This document shows, piece after piece, positions 31,229 through 40,037 of a stretch of 64,000 nucleotides of DNA. Under the pieces are notes generated by a model. It saw only the letters and a list, made by a program, of their open reading frames with translations. It ran no database searches and had not been told where the DNA came from. The stretch is from the NCBI GenBank assembly GCA_029552825.1, contig JAKPDL010000187.1, positions 1 to 64,000 of the forward strand, read 5' to 3'. A program made the position numbers and the translations under genes. This DNA is from Bacteroidota bacterium. GTDB lineage: Bacteria > Bacteroidota > Bacteroidia > Bacteroidales > VadinHA17. The number at the start of each line of letters is the position of its first letter. Position 1 is the stretch's first letter.

Positions 31229-31236
31229 CAAAGTTA
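31229..31236 (-). promoter_or_regulatory. -7 box of suf operon
   Basis: TAACTTTG on the minus strand matches TAnnTTTG, giving a leader of roughly 70-75 nt before sufB. No TTTG is found at the expected upstream spacing, so activator help is possible. Confidence 0.45.
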
Positions 31237-31372
31237 ATAAAGATAGGAGAAACCATTATCATTGCCTGAATAAATAACCTTAAACTTCAATCATTTTTTA
31301 TCCATTCCGAAAATATTTGAACTAAATTTTAAATAAAAACCAGAAATTATTCAATTATTTATCAAATCATTT

Positions 31373-31380
31373 TAAATTTG
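31373..31380 (+). promoter_or_regulatory. -7 box of ion transporter gene
   Basis: TAAATTTG matches TAnnTTTG, 29 nt before the ATG at 31410. No clear -33 element. Confidence 0.4.
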
Positions 31381-31409
31381 GGGCTTTAAATTTAATCTAC
31401 TTTATATCA

Positions 31410-32897
31410 ATGATTAATAATAGATTTCCAAACTTTTCAGGCATTTTAAAGAGATTATTTCTTCCACTGATTTTGCTCATCATTCCAATATCCCTCTTTG
31501 CATCATCACCGGGAGAAGTTCCTTCGATTGGCCCTATAAGGGTGGAGTTCATCATTTTTGGTATGATACTTGCCGGTGTGGCACTCTTTCACAAGCAAAC
31601 ATTCTGGGTTGCAGTGACCGGTCTTACAGTGTTGCTGATTTTTAAATTCATTTTTGACCCGGGATTCCATTTTATGGAACATTTTTTTGGTGACACCCCT
31701 ATGAAAGAGCAGTTACTCGATAAGGAACTGAGAGATGGTGAGTGGGGTATAATACTTAATCTGGCAGGCCTGCTTCTTGGTTTTGCTCTTTTATCAAAAA
31801 TATTCGAAGAGTCGCGTGTACCGGATATACTACCCAAATACCTGCCCGATGACTGGACAGGGCCATTCGTACTGCTTGTTTTTGTCTTTATCATGTCGGC
31901 ATTTCTCGACAATATTGCATCGGCACTTATTGGTGGGACAATAGCACTGGTAGTTTTCAAAAGAAAAGTACATATCGGTTACATTGCCGCCATTGTTGCA
32001 GCAAGCAATGCAGGAGGAAGCGGCAGTGTTGTAGGGGATACAACCACAACTATGATGTGGATAGCAGGAACAAGTGCTCTTAACGTCCTGCACGCATTTG
32101 TTGCTGCAGTTGCTGCATTGCTTTTTTTCGGATGGTTCGCTTCGCACCAGCAGGACAAATATCAGCCAATTATGAAAGATCCGGTTAAAGGGGTTAAGGT
32201 CGACTGGATGAGGATCTTGATTGTGGTAATGATACTGGTTGGTGCAATACTTTCGAATATCCTTTACGATATGCCTGCCCTCGGTGTATGGATTGCCATT
32301 CTGCTGAGCATTTTTATCCGTCCAGTACCATGGAAAGAGATACCCGGTGCTCTGAAAGGAACAATATTTCTTCTCTGTCTTGTTACCAGCGCTTCACTTT
32401 TGCCGGTAGAAGAGCTGCCTCCCGCTTCATGGAGAACAGCCTTCGCACTCGGTTTTCTGTCATCAGTATTCGATAATATTCCATTGACCAAACTCTGCAT
32501 CGACCAGGGGCATTACGACTGGGGCATGCTTGCCTACACAGTAGGATTCGGAGGCTCAATGGTATGGTTTGGCTCGTCGGCCGGAGTAGCTATCACAAAT
32601 AAGTTTTCGGAAGCCAGACATGTATTTCTGTGGCTTAAAAAAGGATGGCATGTTGCAGTGGCTTATGTTATAGGCTTTTTTGCACTATATCTTATAATGG
32701 GCTGGGAACCTGCAGATAACAGAAAACACAAAATAGAAAACTGTCCGGTCCCGGGCTGCCCATGGGCAACAAAACCTGAAGTTAAAGAACTCTCTGGAGG
32801 TACTGTAAGTTATTATGACATTACAGGTAATTCAGGTGTAAATACTGCTGTAATCCCTCCCACGCAACTTAAGAATTACAACCCCTTAAACCATTAA
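31410..32897 (+). CDS. NhaD/ArsB-type ion transporter
   Basis: A polytopic inner-membrane protein (495 residues, about 11-12 helices) of the ion transporter superfamily that includes NhaD Na+/H+ antiporters, ArsB and citrate carriers. The two family blocks are FIMSAFLDNIASALIGGTIAL with ASNAGGSGSVVGDTTTTMMW in the first half, and FALGFLSSVFDNIPLTKLC with VGFGGSMVWFGSSAGVA in the second. They form the internal repeat that carries the ion. Either a Na+/H+ antiporter or an organic anion carrier is possible. The soluble C-terminal tail holds the unusual motif NCPVPGCPWATKP. Confidence 0.85.
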   Translation: MINNRFPNFSGILKRLFLPLILLIIPISLFASSPGEVPSIGPIRVEFIIFGMILAGVALFHKQTFWVAVTGLTVLLIFKFIFDPGFHFMEHFFGDTPMKEQLLDKELRDGEWGIILNLAGLLLGFALLSKIFEESRVPDILPKYLPDDWTGPFVLLVFVFIMSAFLDNIASALIGGTIALVVFKRKVHIGYIAAIVAASNAGGSGSVVGDTTTTMMWIAGTSALNVLHAFVAAVAALLFFGWFASHQQDKYQPIMKDPVKGVKVDWMRILIVVMILVGAILSNILYDMPALGVWIAILLSIFIRPVPWKEIPGALKGTIFLLCLVTSASLLPVEELPPASWRTAFALGFLSSVFDNIPLTKLCIDQGHYDWGMLAYTVGFGGSMVWFGSSAGVAITNKFSEARHVFLWLKKGWHVAVAYVIGFFALYLIMGWEPADNRKHKIENCPVPGCPWATKPEVKELSGGTVSYYDITGNSGVNTAVIPPTQLKNYNPLNH

Positions 32898-33003
32898 TCA
32901 ATACAATTAATTCGTTCATATAAATTTTTCTGAAGCTGGTCAAAAAAAATTGCTTATTGTATTTTTTTTAAATAATTTTTGGCTTGATTTAAACAAAACG
33001 GCC

Positions 33004-34941
33004 ATGAAAACATATTTTATAAAAAATCTGTTTTTCCCGGTTTTCATTTTTCTTTCAGTTCTGTCTGTAACCGGCCAGGTGCCTGCAGGTTTCAATTATC
33101 AGGCGATTGCAAGAGATGTTGATGGAAATCCTATTACTGATGCAGATCTGCTAATCAGAATCGGGATCCTGACCAATATAAATCCCCCTAATGTTGTTTA
33201 TGAAGCGGAATATAAGGTAAGGACAAATCAATTCGGTCTTTTTCAGCTTATGGTGGGAGACCCTCTGGCAAAACCCATTACAGGAAAATTTGAAGATATT
33301 AACTGGACAGTACAGCCTCTTTTTCTGAGGACAATGGTTTTCTGGAACGACAAATGGCAGGATATGGGCTCATCACGTCTCCTTTCTGTTCCTTATGCCA
33401 TGGTTGCACAGGGAGTCTCGGGTATTGATAAGCTAGTTGTTACCGGTAAAACAGAACTCATGGAAGAACCTCTTTTTGAAGTTAAGAATAACAGAGGGCA
33501 GACAGTTTTTGCAGTATATAATGAAGGTGTAAGGGTATATGTTGGAGATGGAGATAAAGGAGTGAAGGGAGGTTTTGCAATAGGCGGATTCGACGGCAGT
33601 AAGCAGGAGCCGCAGGAATACCTGAGAGTAACTTCCGACAGTACCAGAATATTTGTTAAGAACCCTGCAAAAGGGGTAAAAGGAGGATTTGCCATAGGAG
33701 GTTTTGACCCTGGCAAAAGCTCAACCGGAAATTATCTTAACCTTACACCCGAAAATTACTTCATAGGTCAGGAAGCCGGAGCAAATATTACCACAGGCCG
33801 TTATAACTCTGTTCTGGGTTATCAGGCTGGCCGAAACCTTGTTACAGGAAACTCCAACACAATTATCGGACACCTTGCCGGTAACAGTGCAACAAGCGGC
33901 AGCAATAACATAATTATCGGACTTAATGCCGCAAATAATCTTACCACAGGAAGTAGTAACACTATAATTGGTTCAAATGCAGGTTACAATCACACTAACC
34001 AGAATTATAATGTCCTCATTGGCACATCAGCAGGTGAGAACATTAATGCATCCGGCTGGAGCGGATCGTTCAACACTTTTATTGGTATAAATGCCGGATA
34101 TCAGATCCGCAACAGCCGTGATAATGTATTTATAGGAACAAATGCAGGATACTGGCTTGATAACGGAAATGGTAATACTTTTGTCGGGATTGATGCAGGA
34201 AGAAGCGGCGAAGATGGGCAAACATATAACCCCATGGTCTCAGGAAATTATAATGTCTTCATGGGATATCGTGCCGGCTATAATATAAAAAACGGAGATC
34301 ATAATGTGGCAATTGGTTTTGAATCAGGGTATTCAAACACAGATGGAACCGGTAACATATTCCTTGGTTACCAGGCGGGTAAATATGAATCGGGCAGTAA
34401 CAAACTCTATATTGCCAACTCAGCAGAAAGTCCTCTGATATATGGTGATTTCTCCGCAAGAAAACTCGGTATAAATACTATGACATTAAATAAGACATTT
34501 AATGTGAACGGCGATGCAGATATTAGCGGAACCCTTACTGCTTCGTCCGTTGTAGCACCTGTAAATGGTAATGTTACCGGTACTCTTAACGGAGTATCTA
34601 TGGGAAGGATATTTCTTATTGACAACGGAATAATAATCAGTATTGAAAACGGCAGTATGACGATGTTATGGTCAAAAACTGACCAGAAAATTTCCATAAG
34701 CAATACAGGAAAGGATTATCCCTGTAATTACTGGTGGACAAAACAAATACCAAAAGATGTAAGTACAGGAGATTCAGGAGAATTAAGTGCAAGTTCATCT
34801 GCAGATATCATAACTGGAACAAATGTCGATAACTGTGGCTTTGAAATTCATTTTGGACGTATTGTTCATGGAGGACAGATGTGTTCAGTATGGCTTCAAT
34901 ACTATAAAGGAGCTCTAATCGGGCACTATATCATTTACTGA
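33004..34941 (+). CDS. secreted beta-roll repeat protein (YadA-head-like)
   Basis: A 645-residue exported protein with a signal peptide (residues 1-24, cut near VTGQVPAG). The N-terminal domain (GFNYQAIARDVDGNPI...RTNQFGLFQLMVGD) is common in Bacteroidota surface proteins. Two copies of a segment with GVKGGFAIGGFD follow, then 12 repeats of the form N-x-[IVF]-[IF]-G-x-x-A-G resembling YadA-head or haemagglutinin beta-rolls. The C-terminal 100 residues are not a recognised T9SS sorting domain. The start is ATG 33004; earlier in-frame codons add an implausible leader. Probably a surface or tail-like adhesive protein, closed by a strong terminator. Confidence 0.82.
   Translation: MKTYFIKNLFFPVFIFLSVLSVTGQVPAGFNYQAIARDVDGNPITDADLLIRIGILTNINPPNVVYEAEYKVRTNQFGLFQLMVGDPLAKPITGKFEDINWTVQPLFLRTMVFWNDKWQDMGSSRLLSVPYAMVAQGVSGIDKLVVTGKTELMEEPLFEVKNNRGQTVFAVYNEGVRVYVGDGDKGVKGGFAIGGFDGSKQEPQEYLRVTSDSTRIFVKNPAKGVKGGFAIGGFDPGKSSTGNYLNLTPENYFIGQEAGANITTGRYNSVLGYQAGRNLVTGNSNTIIGHLAGNSATSGSNNIIIGLNAANNLTTGSSNTIIGSNAGYNHTNQNYNVLIGTSAGENINASGWSGSFNTFIGINAGYQIRNSRDNVFIGTNAGYWLDNGNGNTFVGIDAGRSGEDGQTYNPMVSGNYNVFMGYRAGYNIKNGDHNVAIGFESGYSNTDGTGNIFLGYQAGKYESGSNKLYIANSAESPLIYGDFSARKLGINTMTLNKTFNVNGDADISGTLTASSVVAPVNGNVTGTLNGVSMGRIFLIDNGIIISIENGSMTMLWSKTDQKISISNTGKDYPCNYWWTKQIPKDVSTGDSGELSASSSADIITGTNVDNCGFEIHFGRIVHGGQMCSVWLQYYKGALIGHYIIY
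33757..34420 (+). repeat. 12 protein-level beta-roll repeats
   Basis: Twelve degenerate units of about 15-30 codons, each with an N-x-hydrophobic-hydrophobic-G-x-x-A/S-G core such as SNTIIGHLAG, DNVFIGTNAG and GNIFLGYQAG. The DNA has diverged, so the repeats are old and functional rather than recent tandem duplications. Confidence 0.85.
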
Positions 34942-34956
34942 TAATAATTCAGATGT

Positions 34957-34981
34957 AACCCCGCTGCGGCGGGGTTTTTTT
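34957..34981 (+). terminator. intrinsic terminator after beta-roll gene
   Basis: An 8-bp stem AACCCCGC/GCGGGGTT with a 4-nt loop followed by TTTTTTT. It lies 16 nt after the stop codon. A strong, classic terminator. Confidence 0.92.
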
Positions 34982-35040
34982 ATGGCACAGAAATTGGTGT
35001 TAAGAAAAAAATAACTCTAACTTTATTAAAATTATCCGTC

Positions 35041-36672
35041 ATGAAGAAGCAAATACTTTCAGCGGCTTTTATTATCATACCTCTGATTAATCTCATTGCC
35101 GACAATGAAAAAGAGATAAAAGCAACTTTAAATCATGTTACAGTTTACCCCGACAGAGCAAGGCTCACCTGTGAGGCGGTTACTGAAATACCTGCCGGAA
35201 AAACAACTCTGAAGCTTACCGGACTTTCACCATATATTGACGCCCAGAGCATTCAGGTAAAGGGTAGTGGTGAATTCACAACTCTTTCGGTTAATCTCAG
35301 GAATAATTACATCAGCAATCTTGAAGAGATACCCGAAGTAAAGAATATCCGGAACCAGATTGAAGCCCTTCAGATGAAAATAGAAGACGAAAAAGCAGCT
35401 ATCTCAACTCTCGATGAAAGGCTTTCGTTCCTACAGGCAAACAAAGCAGTTCTGGTGAAAGAAACAACTTTTTCAATCGAGCAGTTCAAATCGCTGATGG
35501 AGCTATATACTTCAAATATCGAACAGATAAATGCAGCAAAGCTGAAAAAAAGCAGGCTTATAAAGGATTATGAAAGGCAGATTACAATGCTTCAGCAGCA
35601 AATATCCGACAGAATGAATAAAAACCAGCTCCCTTCAGGGGAGATTTCTGTAACTGTAGAGGCCATGAAACCTGTTTCAGCAAAGATTTTGTTCGAATAT
35701 AATGTTTCGAACGCAGGCTGGTACCCATCATACGACATCCGGGTTGATGACATCACAAAACCGGTTTTAATATATTACAAGGCAAATGTTTTCCAGAATA
35801 CCGGAGTTGAATGGAAGAACGTAAAACTAAGTTTTTCAACAGCTACGCCATGGATTGCTGGAAATGTTCCTGTTCTGAATCCATGGTTTATTGATTTCTT
35901 TGTACCTGTAACCAGTGAAACTGCTACGCGAGGGGAAGTGGCTGCATATGGAGTTGCCCGTAAAGCCCCTGTTATGATGGAAAATGTTATTATGGCCGAC
36001 AGAAATACATTTCTTAAAAAAGAAGCAGAAGCAGTACCGGTTACCGTAGAAAAGCGAACAGGGGAAATGAGCGTAACCTTTGATATTGCAACACTTTATT
36101 CAATACCTTCGGATGGCAAAACCCAGACTATAGAGATCCAGAGAACCACCACGCCCGCCGAATACAAATATGCTGTTGTACCAAAAATGTCGCCTCATGC
36201 ATACCTTACATGCAATATCACAGACTGGGCAAAGCAAAGCCTTCTTTCGGGTGAAGCAAATCTATATTTTGAAAATACTTATGTTGGTAAATCACAGCTT
36301 GATATAAACCAGCTCAGCGATACCCTTTCAATATCCCTGGGAACCGACCCGGGTATACTTATCAAAAGAGAAAAGAGGAAAGATTTCACATCAAAGAAGA
36401 TAATCGGAGCAAATAAAACAGATATTTATTCATTCCTCATAACTTTGCGCAACAACAAGGCAACTGCTGTCAGGATCACAGTAAACGACCAGATACCTGT
36501 TTCATCGAACAGCCAGATAACTGTTGAAGCGGTTGAATTATCAGGTGGGAAGCTTAACAATGAAACAGGTCTGGTAACCTGGGACCTTGAACTCCGACCG
36601 GGTGAAACGAAAGAACTTGTTTTGACTTATTCGGTAAGATATCCAAAGAATCAAACAATAATACTTGAATAA
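35041..36672 (+). CDS. DUF4139/DUF4140 (MuiA-family) protein
   Basis: A 543-residue exported protein with a signal peptide (about residues 1-21). An N-terminal DUF4140 domain (NHVTVYPDRARLTCEA...IDAQSIQVKGSG) is followed by a coiled coil (about 100-195: KNIRNQIEALQMKIEDEKAAI...). A C-terminal DUF4139 domain (YNVSNAGWYPSYDIRVDDITKP...WDLELRPGETKELVLTYSVRYP) completes it. Family members are called mucoidy inhibitor A-like, but the molecular role is unknown; probably periplasmic or outer-surface. It precedes thiL by 9 nt, though the functions look unrelated. Confidence 0.88.
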   Translation: MKKQILSAAFIIIPLINLIADNEKEIKATLNHVTVYPDRARLTCEAVTEIPAGKTTLKLTGLSPYIDAQSIQVKGSGEFTTLSVNLRNNYISNLEEIPEVKNIRNQIEALQMKIEDEKAAISTLDERLSFLQANKAVLVKETTFSIEQFKSLMELYTSNIEQINAAKLKKSRLIKDYERQITMLQQQISDRMNKNQLPSGEISVTVEAMKPVSAKILFEYNVSNAGWYPSYDIRVDDITKPVLIYYKANVFQNTGVEWKNVKLSFSTATPWIAGNVPVLNPWFIDFFVPVTSETATRGEVAAYGVARKAPVMMENVIMADRNTFLKKEAEAVPVTVEKRTGEMSVTFDIATLYSIPSDGKTQTIEIQRTTTPAEYKYAVVPKMSPHAYLTCNITDWAKQSLLSGEANLYFENTYVGKSQLDINQLSDTLSISLGTDPGILIKREKRKDFTSKKIIGANKTDIYSFLITLRNNKATAVRITVNDQIPVSSNSQITVEAVELSGGKLNNETGLVTWDLELRPGETKELVLTYSVRYPKNQTIILE

Positions 36673-36681
36673 CAAGGCCAG

Positions 36682-37725
36682 ATGAAAGATACGGATGAAG
36701 ATTCGATTGACAGGCTTGGAAAATACGGCCTGATTGACCATCTTGCACGTAATGCCACAAGAATAAATAAATCGACGGCAGGCGATATAGGTGACGATGC
36801 GGCAGTTATTGCTATGGGCGAGTCACTTACACTGGTTTCCACAGATCTGCTGATGGAAGGTATTCATTTCAATCTTGTTTACTTTCCTCTCAAACATCTG
36901 GGATACAAATCAGTAATAAGGGCTATATCCGACATCTATGCCATGAATGGCACTCCTGAACAGCTACTGCTGGCTCTCGGTGTTAGCTCAAGGTTTGATA
37001 TATCATCACTTGACGAATTTTATGATGGGGTGTATCTTGCCTGCAGGAAATACGGGGTTGACCTTGCTGGAGGTGATATTACAACTTCGCTCACCGGCTT
37101 TACTATTTCTGTTACAGCCACGGGCACTGTGAAACCGGAGAAACTGGTTAAACGTTCAGGTGCAAAACCCAATGAACTTATTTGTGTAACAGGCGACCTG
37201 GGTGCTGCATATATGGGGTTACAGCTTCTTGAAAGGGAGAGAAGGCTCTTCATGAAGGATCCGGGATTCAAGCCCAGCCTCTCAGGCTATGAATATATCA
37301 TTGAAAGACAGCTCAAGCCCGAGTTGCCTGTTCGTACTCTGAATGAAATCAATGACAAAGGCATTATTCCTACCTCAATGATCGACCTTTCAGAAGGGCT
37401 GGCATCTGACCTCCTTCAGCTATGCAAATATTCAGGTACTGGCTGCAGGATTTTTCATGATAAAATACCTATCGACAGTGAAACATTGAAATTTGCGGAA
37501 GAGATTATGCTTGAACCACTCATTGCGGCTTTGAACGGTGGTGAAGATTATGAATTTCTGTTTACTGTTCCAATTGAGAAATATGAAACTATTGCCCGGG
37601 TTAAAGGAATAAGCATCATAGGACACATGACAAAAAAAGAGCAGGGCAAATATTTTGTAACAAAAGAAGGACAGGAAATAGAGCTTACAGCTCAGGGTTG
37701 GCGGAAGGACCTTACAGATAATTAA
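36682..37725 (+). CDS. thiL: thiamine-phosphate kinase
   Basis: Last step of thiamine pyrophosphate synthesis: ATP-dependent phosphorylation of thiamine phosphate. 347 residues. The metal- and ATP-binding segments are GDIGDDAAVI, VSTDLLMEGIHF and RAISDIYAMNG; AGGDIT and GDLGAAYMGL are also typical. C-terminal SEGLASDL and NGGEDYEFLFTV complete the site. It is nine nt downstream of the DUF4139 gene and converges on lpxA with an 18-nt gap. Confidence 0.96.
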   Translation: MKDTDEDSIDRLGKYGLIDHLARNATRINKSTAGDIGDDAAVIAMGESLTLVSTDLLMEGIHFNLVYFPLKHLGYKSVIRAISDIYAMNGTPEQLLLALGVSSRFDISSLDEFYDGVYLACRKYGVDLAGGDITTSLTGFTISVTATGTVKPEKLVKRSGAKPNELICVTGDLGAAYMGLQLLERERRLFMKDPGFKPSLSGYEYIIERQLKPELPVRTLNEINDKGIIPTSMIDLSEGLASDLLQLCKYSGTGCRIFHDKIPIDSETLKFAEEIMLEPLIAALNGGEDYEFLFTVPIEKYETIARVKGISIIGHMTKKEQGKYFVTKEGQEIELTAQGWRKDLTDN

Positions 37726-37743
37726 AGCAGGGAAATAAATTTA

Positions 37744-38535
37744 TTATTTATCCGACAGGAGCCTTGGGCCCCTTATAACCCCTCTTTCTGAATTTCTGAA
37801 AAATTCAATGATATAGTCTCTGTCGGGTGAGGGCTGGAAATTCTTTTCCACATATTCCAGTGCCTGCGAGGTATTCATTCCGTTAAGGTATATTGCCCTG
37901 TAAATGTTATGAATTTCATTTATGCGTTCTTTGGTGAATCCCCGCCGGGTAAGCCCTACAACATTAACGCCCATATATGCAAGAGGTTCCCTGTCGGCTT
38001 TGATAAAAGGAGGAACATCTATACGCACTTTTCCTCCGCCACCTATAATCACATGCCCGCCTATTCTAGTAAACTGATGCACAAGTGTACCGCCGCTTAT
38101 TATAGCCCAGTCGTCAACTTTCACTTCTCCTGCCAGCCCTACAGCGTTCCCCAGAATGCAATTATTACCTATCTGGCAGTCGTGACCCACGTGCGCACAA
38201 GCCATGATAAGACAATTATCTCCTATAACAGTCTTACCTACTGCAGCTGTTCCCCTGTTAATGGTAGCGCCTTCTCTGATAGTTGTATTGTCTCCTATTT
38301 CTGCAGTGGTTTCCTCCCCCTTGAACTTAAGGTCCTGGGGAATTCCTGATACTACAGCACCAGGGAAAATTCTGCAGTTGCGTCCGATACGTGCACCATC
38401 AAGCACAACACCATGAGGCCCAATCCATGATCCATCACCTATAACTACATTTCCAGCAATATATGCAAATGGTTCTACGACTACGTTTTCGCCAAGTTTA
38501 GCATCAGGATGAACAAAAGCCAATTTTGAGATCAT
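37744..38535 (-). CDS. lpxA: UDP-N-acetylglucosamine acyltransferase
   Basis: First step of lipid A synthesis: transfers a 3-hydroxyacyl chain from ACP to UDP-GlcNAc. 263 residues. The N-terminal two thirds is a left-handed parallel beta-helix of hexapeptide repeats (IGDGSW, IGRNCR, IGDNTT, IGDNCL, IGNNCI). The catalytic His lies in CAHVGHDCQIGN. The C-terminal helical domain contains GLTRRGFTKERINEI. It is last in the HD-lpxD-lpxC/fabZ-lpxA run, 7 nt after lpxC-fabZ. Confidence 0.97.
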   Translation of the reverse strand: MISKLAFVHPDAKLGENVVVEPFAYIAGNVVIGDGSWIGPHGVVLDGARIGRNCRIFPGAVVSGIPQDLKFKGEETTAEIGDNTTIREGATINRGTAAVGKTVIGDNCLIMACAHVGHDCQIGNNCILGNAVGLAGEVKVDDWAIISGGTLVHQFTRIGGHVIIGGGGKVRIDVPPFIKADREPLAYMGVNVVGLTRRGFTKERINEIHNIYRAIYLNGMNTSQALEYVEKNFQPSPDRDYIIEFFRNSERGVIRGPRLLSDK

Positions 38536-38542
38536 AATCTTT

Positions 38543-39946
38543 TCATTTGTTTCTTATAATCTGAGCTATCATTTCTCCCTCAATTACAAGGGTATTTCCA
38601 ACGTATGCCTGTCCATGCATCGAAACTATTCCCCTTCTGACAGGCTCGGTTAATTCCATTTTGATCACCAGAGTATCTCCTGGGACTACTTTATGCTTGA
38701 ATTTAAGTTTATCAATTTTCAGAAAATATGTAGAATATTTTTTGGGATCGTCAACTTCGTTCAGTACCAGAATACCGCCAGTTTGAGCCATAGCTTCTAT
38801 CATAAGAACTCCCGGCATAACAGGTTCATCAGGAAAATGCCCCTGGAAAAATGCTTCATTTCCTGTGACATTCTTTATGCCGACAACCTTGTTCTCATCA
38901 ACATAAATTATCTTGTCAACAAGTAAAAAAGGATATCGGTGGGGCAGTATATTCTTTATGTCCTCGTAATTATATACAGGTGGCACTGTTGGGTCATAAA
39001 CAGGTATATCTTTTTTTGACTGAGCCTTTTTGATTTCCTGTCTTATAATTCTTGCCAGCCTGGTATTGGCGTAATGGCCCGGTTTTGTTGCCACCACCTT
39101 GCCTTTTATCGGCTGTCCCACGAGTGCAAGGTCACCTATCAAGTCAAGCAGCTTGTGCCGGGCCGGCTCATTTGGATATCTTAACTCGGTATTATTCAGA
39201 ATACCTGCTTTATGGCTGTTTATGCCAGGCCTGTTAAAAAGCTTTGCAATTCTGTCAATCTCTTCCTGCGGCACCTCCTTTTCCATTATCACAATTGCAT
39301 TATCCAGGTCGCCGCCTTTTATCAAACCCGCCTTAAATAAAGGTTCAAGTTCGTGGAAGAATACAAAAGTACGGCATTTGCTTATCTCTTTTTCAAAATC
39401 ATTTATTGTATCGAGAATTGCATACTGGTTACCAAGTATTCTTGAATTATAATCAATAAGAACATTTATGCTGAAATGATCGTCGGGATAAACAATAAGG
39501 TCAACACCATGCTCCTCGTCTGAAAATGTAATCTTCTGTTTAACAGTAAAATAATTACGCTCTTCCTTCAGTTCAACTATTCCTGCTTCCTTTATTGCTT
39601 CAACAAATTTTTCGGATGAACCTCCCATAATAGGAGCTTCAGGTCCATCAAGTTCTATAAGGGCGTTGTCAACCTGCATACCATAGAATGCTGCGAGAAC
39701 ATGTTCAATGGTTGAAACAGATACTCCGCTTTGAGTTAATGTGGTACCTCTCGAGGCTTCTGTAACATTTTCGGCAAGAGCATCTATAACAGGCTTGCCC
39801 GGAAGGTCAACCCTGCAGAACTTGTATCCATGGTTAGCTGGCGCTGGTTTAAATGTAATATTTACATTTATTCCTGTATGTAATCCTTTCCCGTTAAGGC
39901 TTATTTCACGCGCAATAGTTCTTTGCTTTTCAGCCATTTCAGTCAA
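38543..39946 (-). CDS. lpxC-fabZ: bifunctional LpxC deacetylase / FabZ dehydratase
   Basis: A fused protein of 467 residues. The N-terminal ~300 residues are LpxC, the zinc deacetylase that commits UDP-acyl-GlcNAc to lipid A: KGLHTGINVNITFKPA, the zinc segment STIEHVLAAFYGM, and NSHKAGILNNTE with ARHKLLDLIGDL. The C-terminal ~145 residues are the FabZ hydratase of fatty acid synthesis: NILPHRYPFLLVDKI and FQGHFPDEPVMPGVLMIEAMAQTGG, with its catalytic His and Glu. This fusion is characteristic of Bacteroidota. A second start codon three codons in (39937) is equally plausible. Confidence 0.97.
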   Translation of the reverse strand: MTEMAEKQRTIAREISLNGKGLHTGINVNITFKPAPANHGYKFCRVDLPGKPVIDALAENVTEASRGTTLTQSGVSVSTIEHVLAAFYGMQVDNALIELDGPEAPIMGGSSEKFVEAIKEAGIVELKEERNYFTVKQKITFSDEEHGVDLIVYPDDHFSINVLIDYNSRILGNQYAILDTINDFEKEISKCRTFVFFHELEPLFKAGLIKGGDLDNAIVIMEKEVPQEEIDRIAKLFNRPGINSHKAGILNNTELRYPNEPARHKLLDLIGDLALVGQPIKGKVVATKPGHYANTRLARIIRQEIKKAQSKKDIPVYDPTVPPVYNYEDIKNILPHRYPFLLVDKIIYVDENKVVGIKNVTGNEAFFQGHFPDEPVMPGVLMIEAMAQTGGILVLNEVDDPKKYSTYFLKIDKLKFKHKVVPGDTLVIKMELTEPVRRGIVSMHGQAYVGNTLVIEGEMIAQIIRNK

Positions 39947-40037
39947 AATATGTAATTAAAATCTATTACAAAGGAAATAAAAATTTCGTGAACTATTTAT
40001 GAAAATTGACATTAATGCCTATCCTCAACAATTACGG

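Noticed and set aside
32950-33003. Longer start for the beta-roll protein
   Set aside because: The extension is AT-rich noncoding-like sequence; the ATG at 33004 gives a proper signal peptide.
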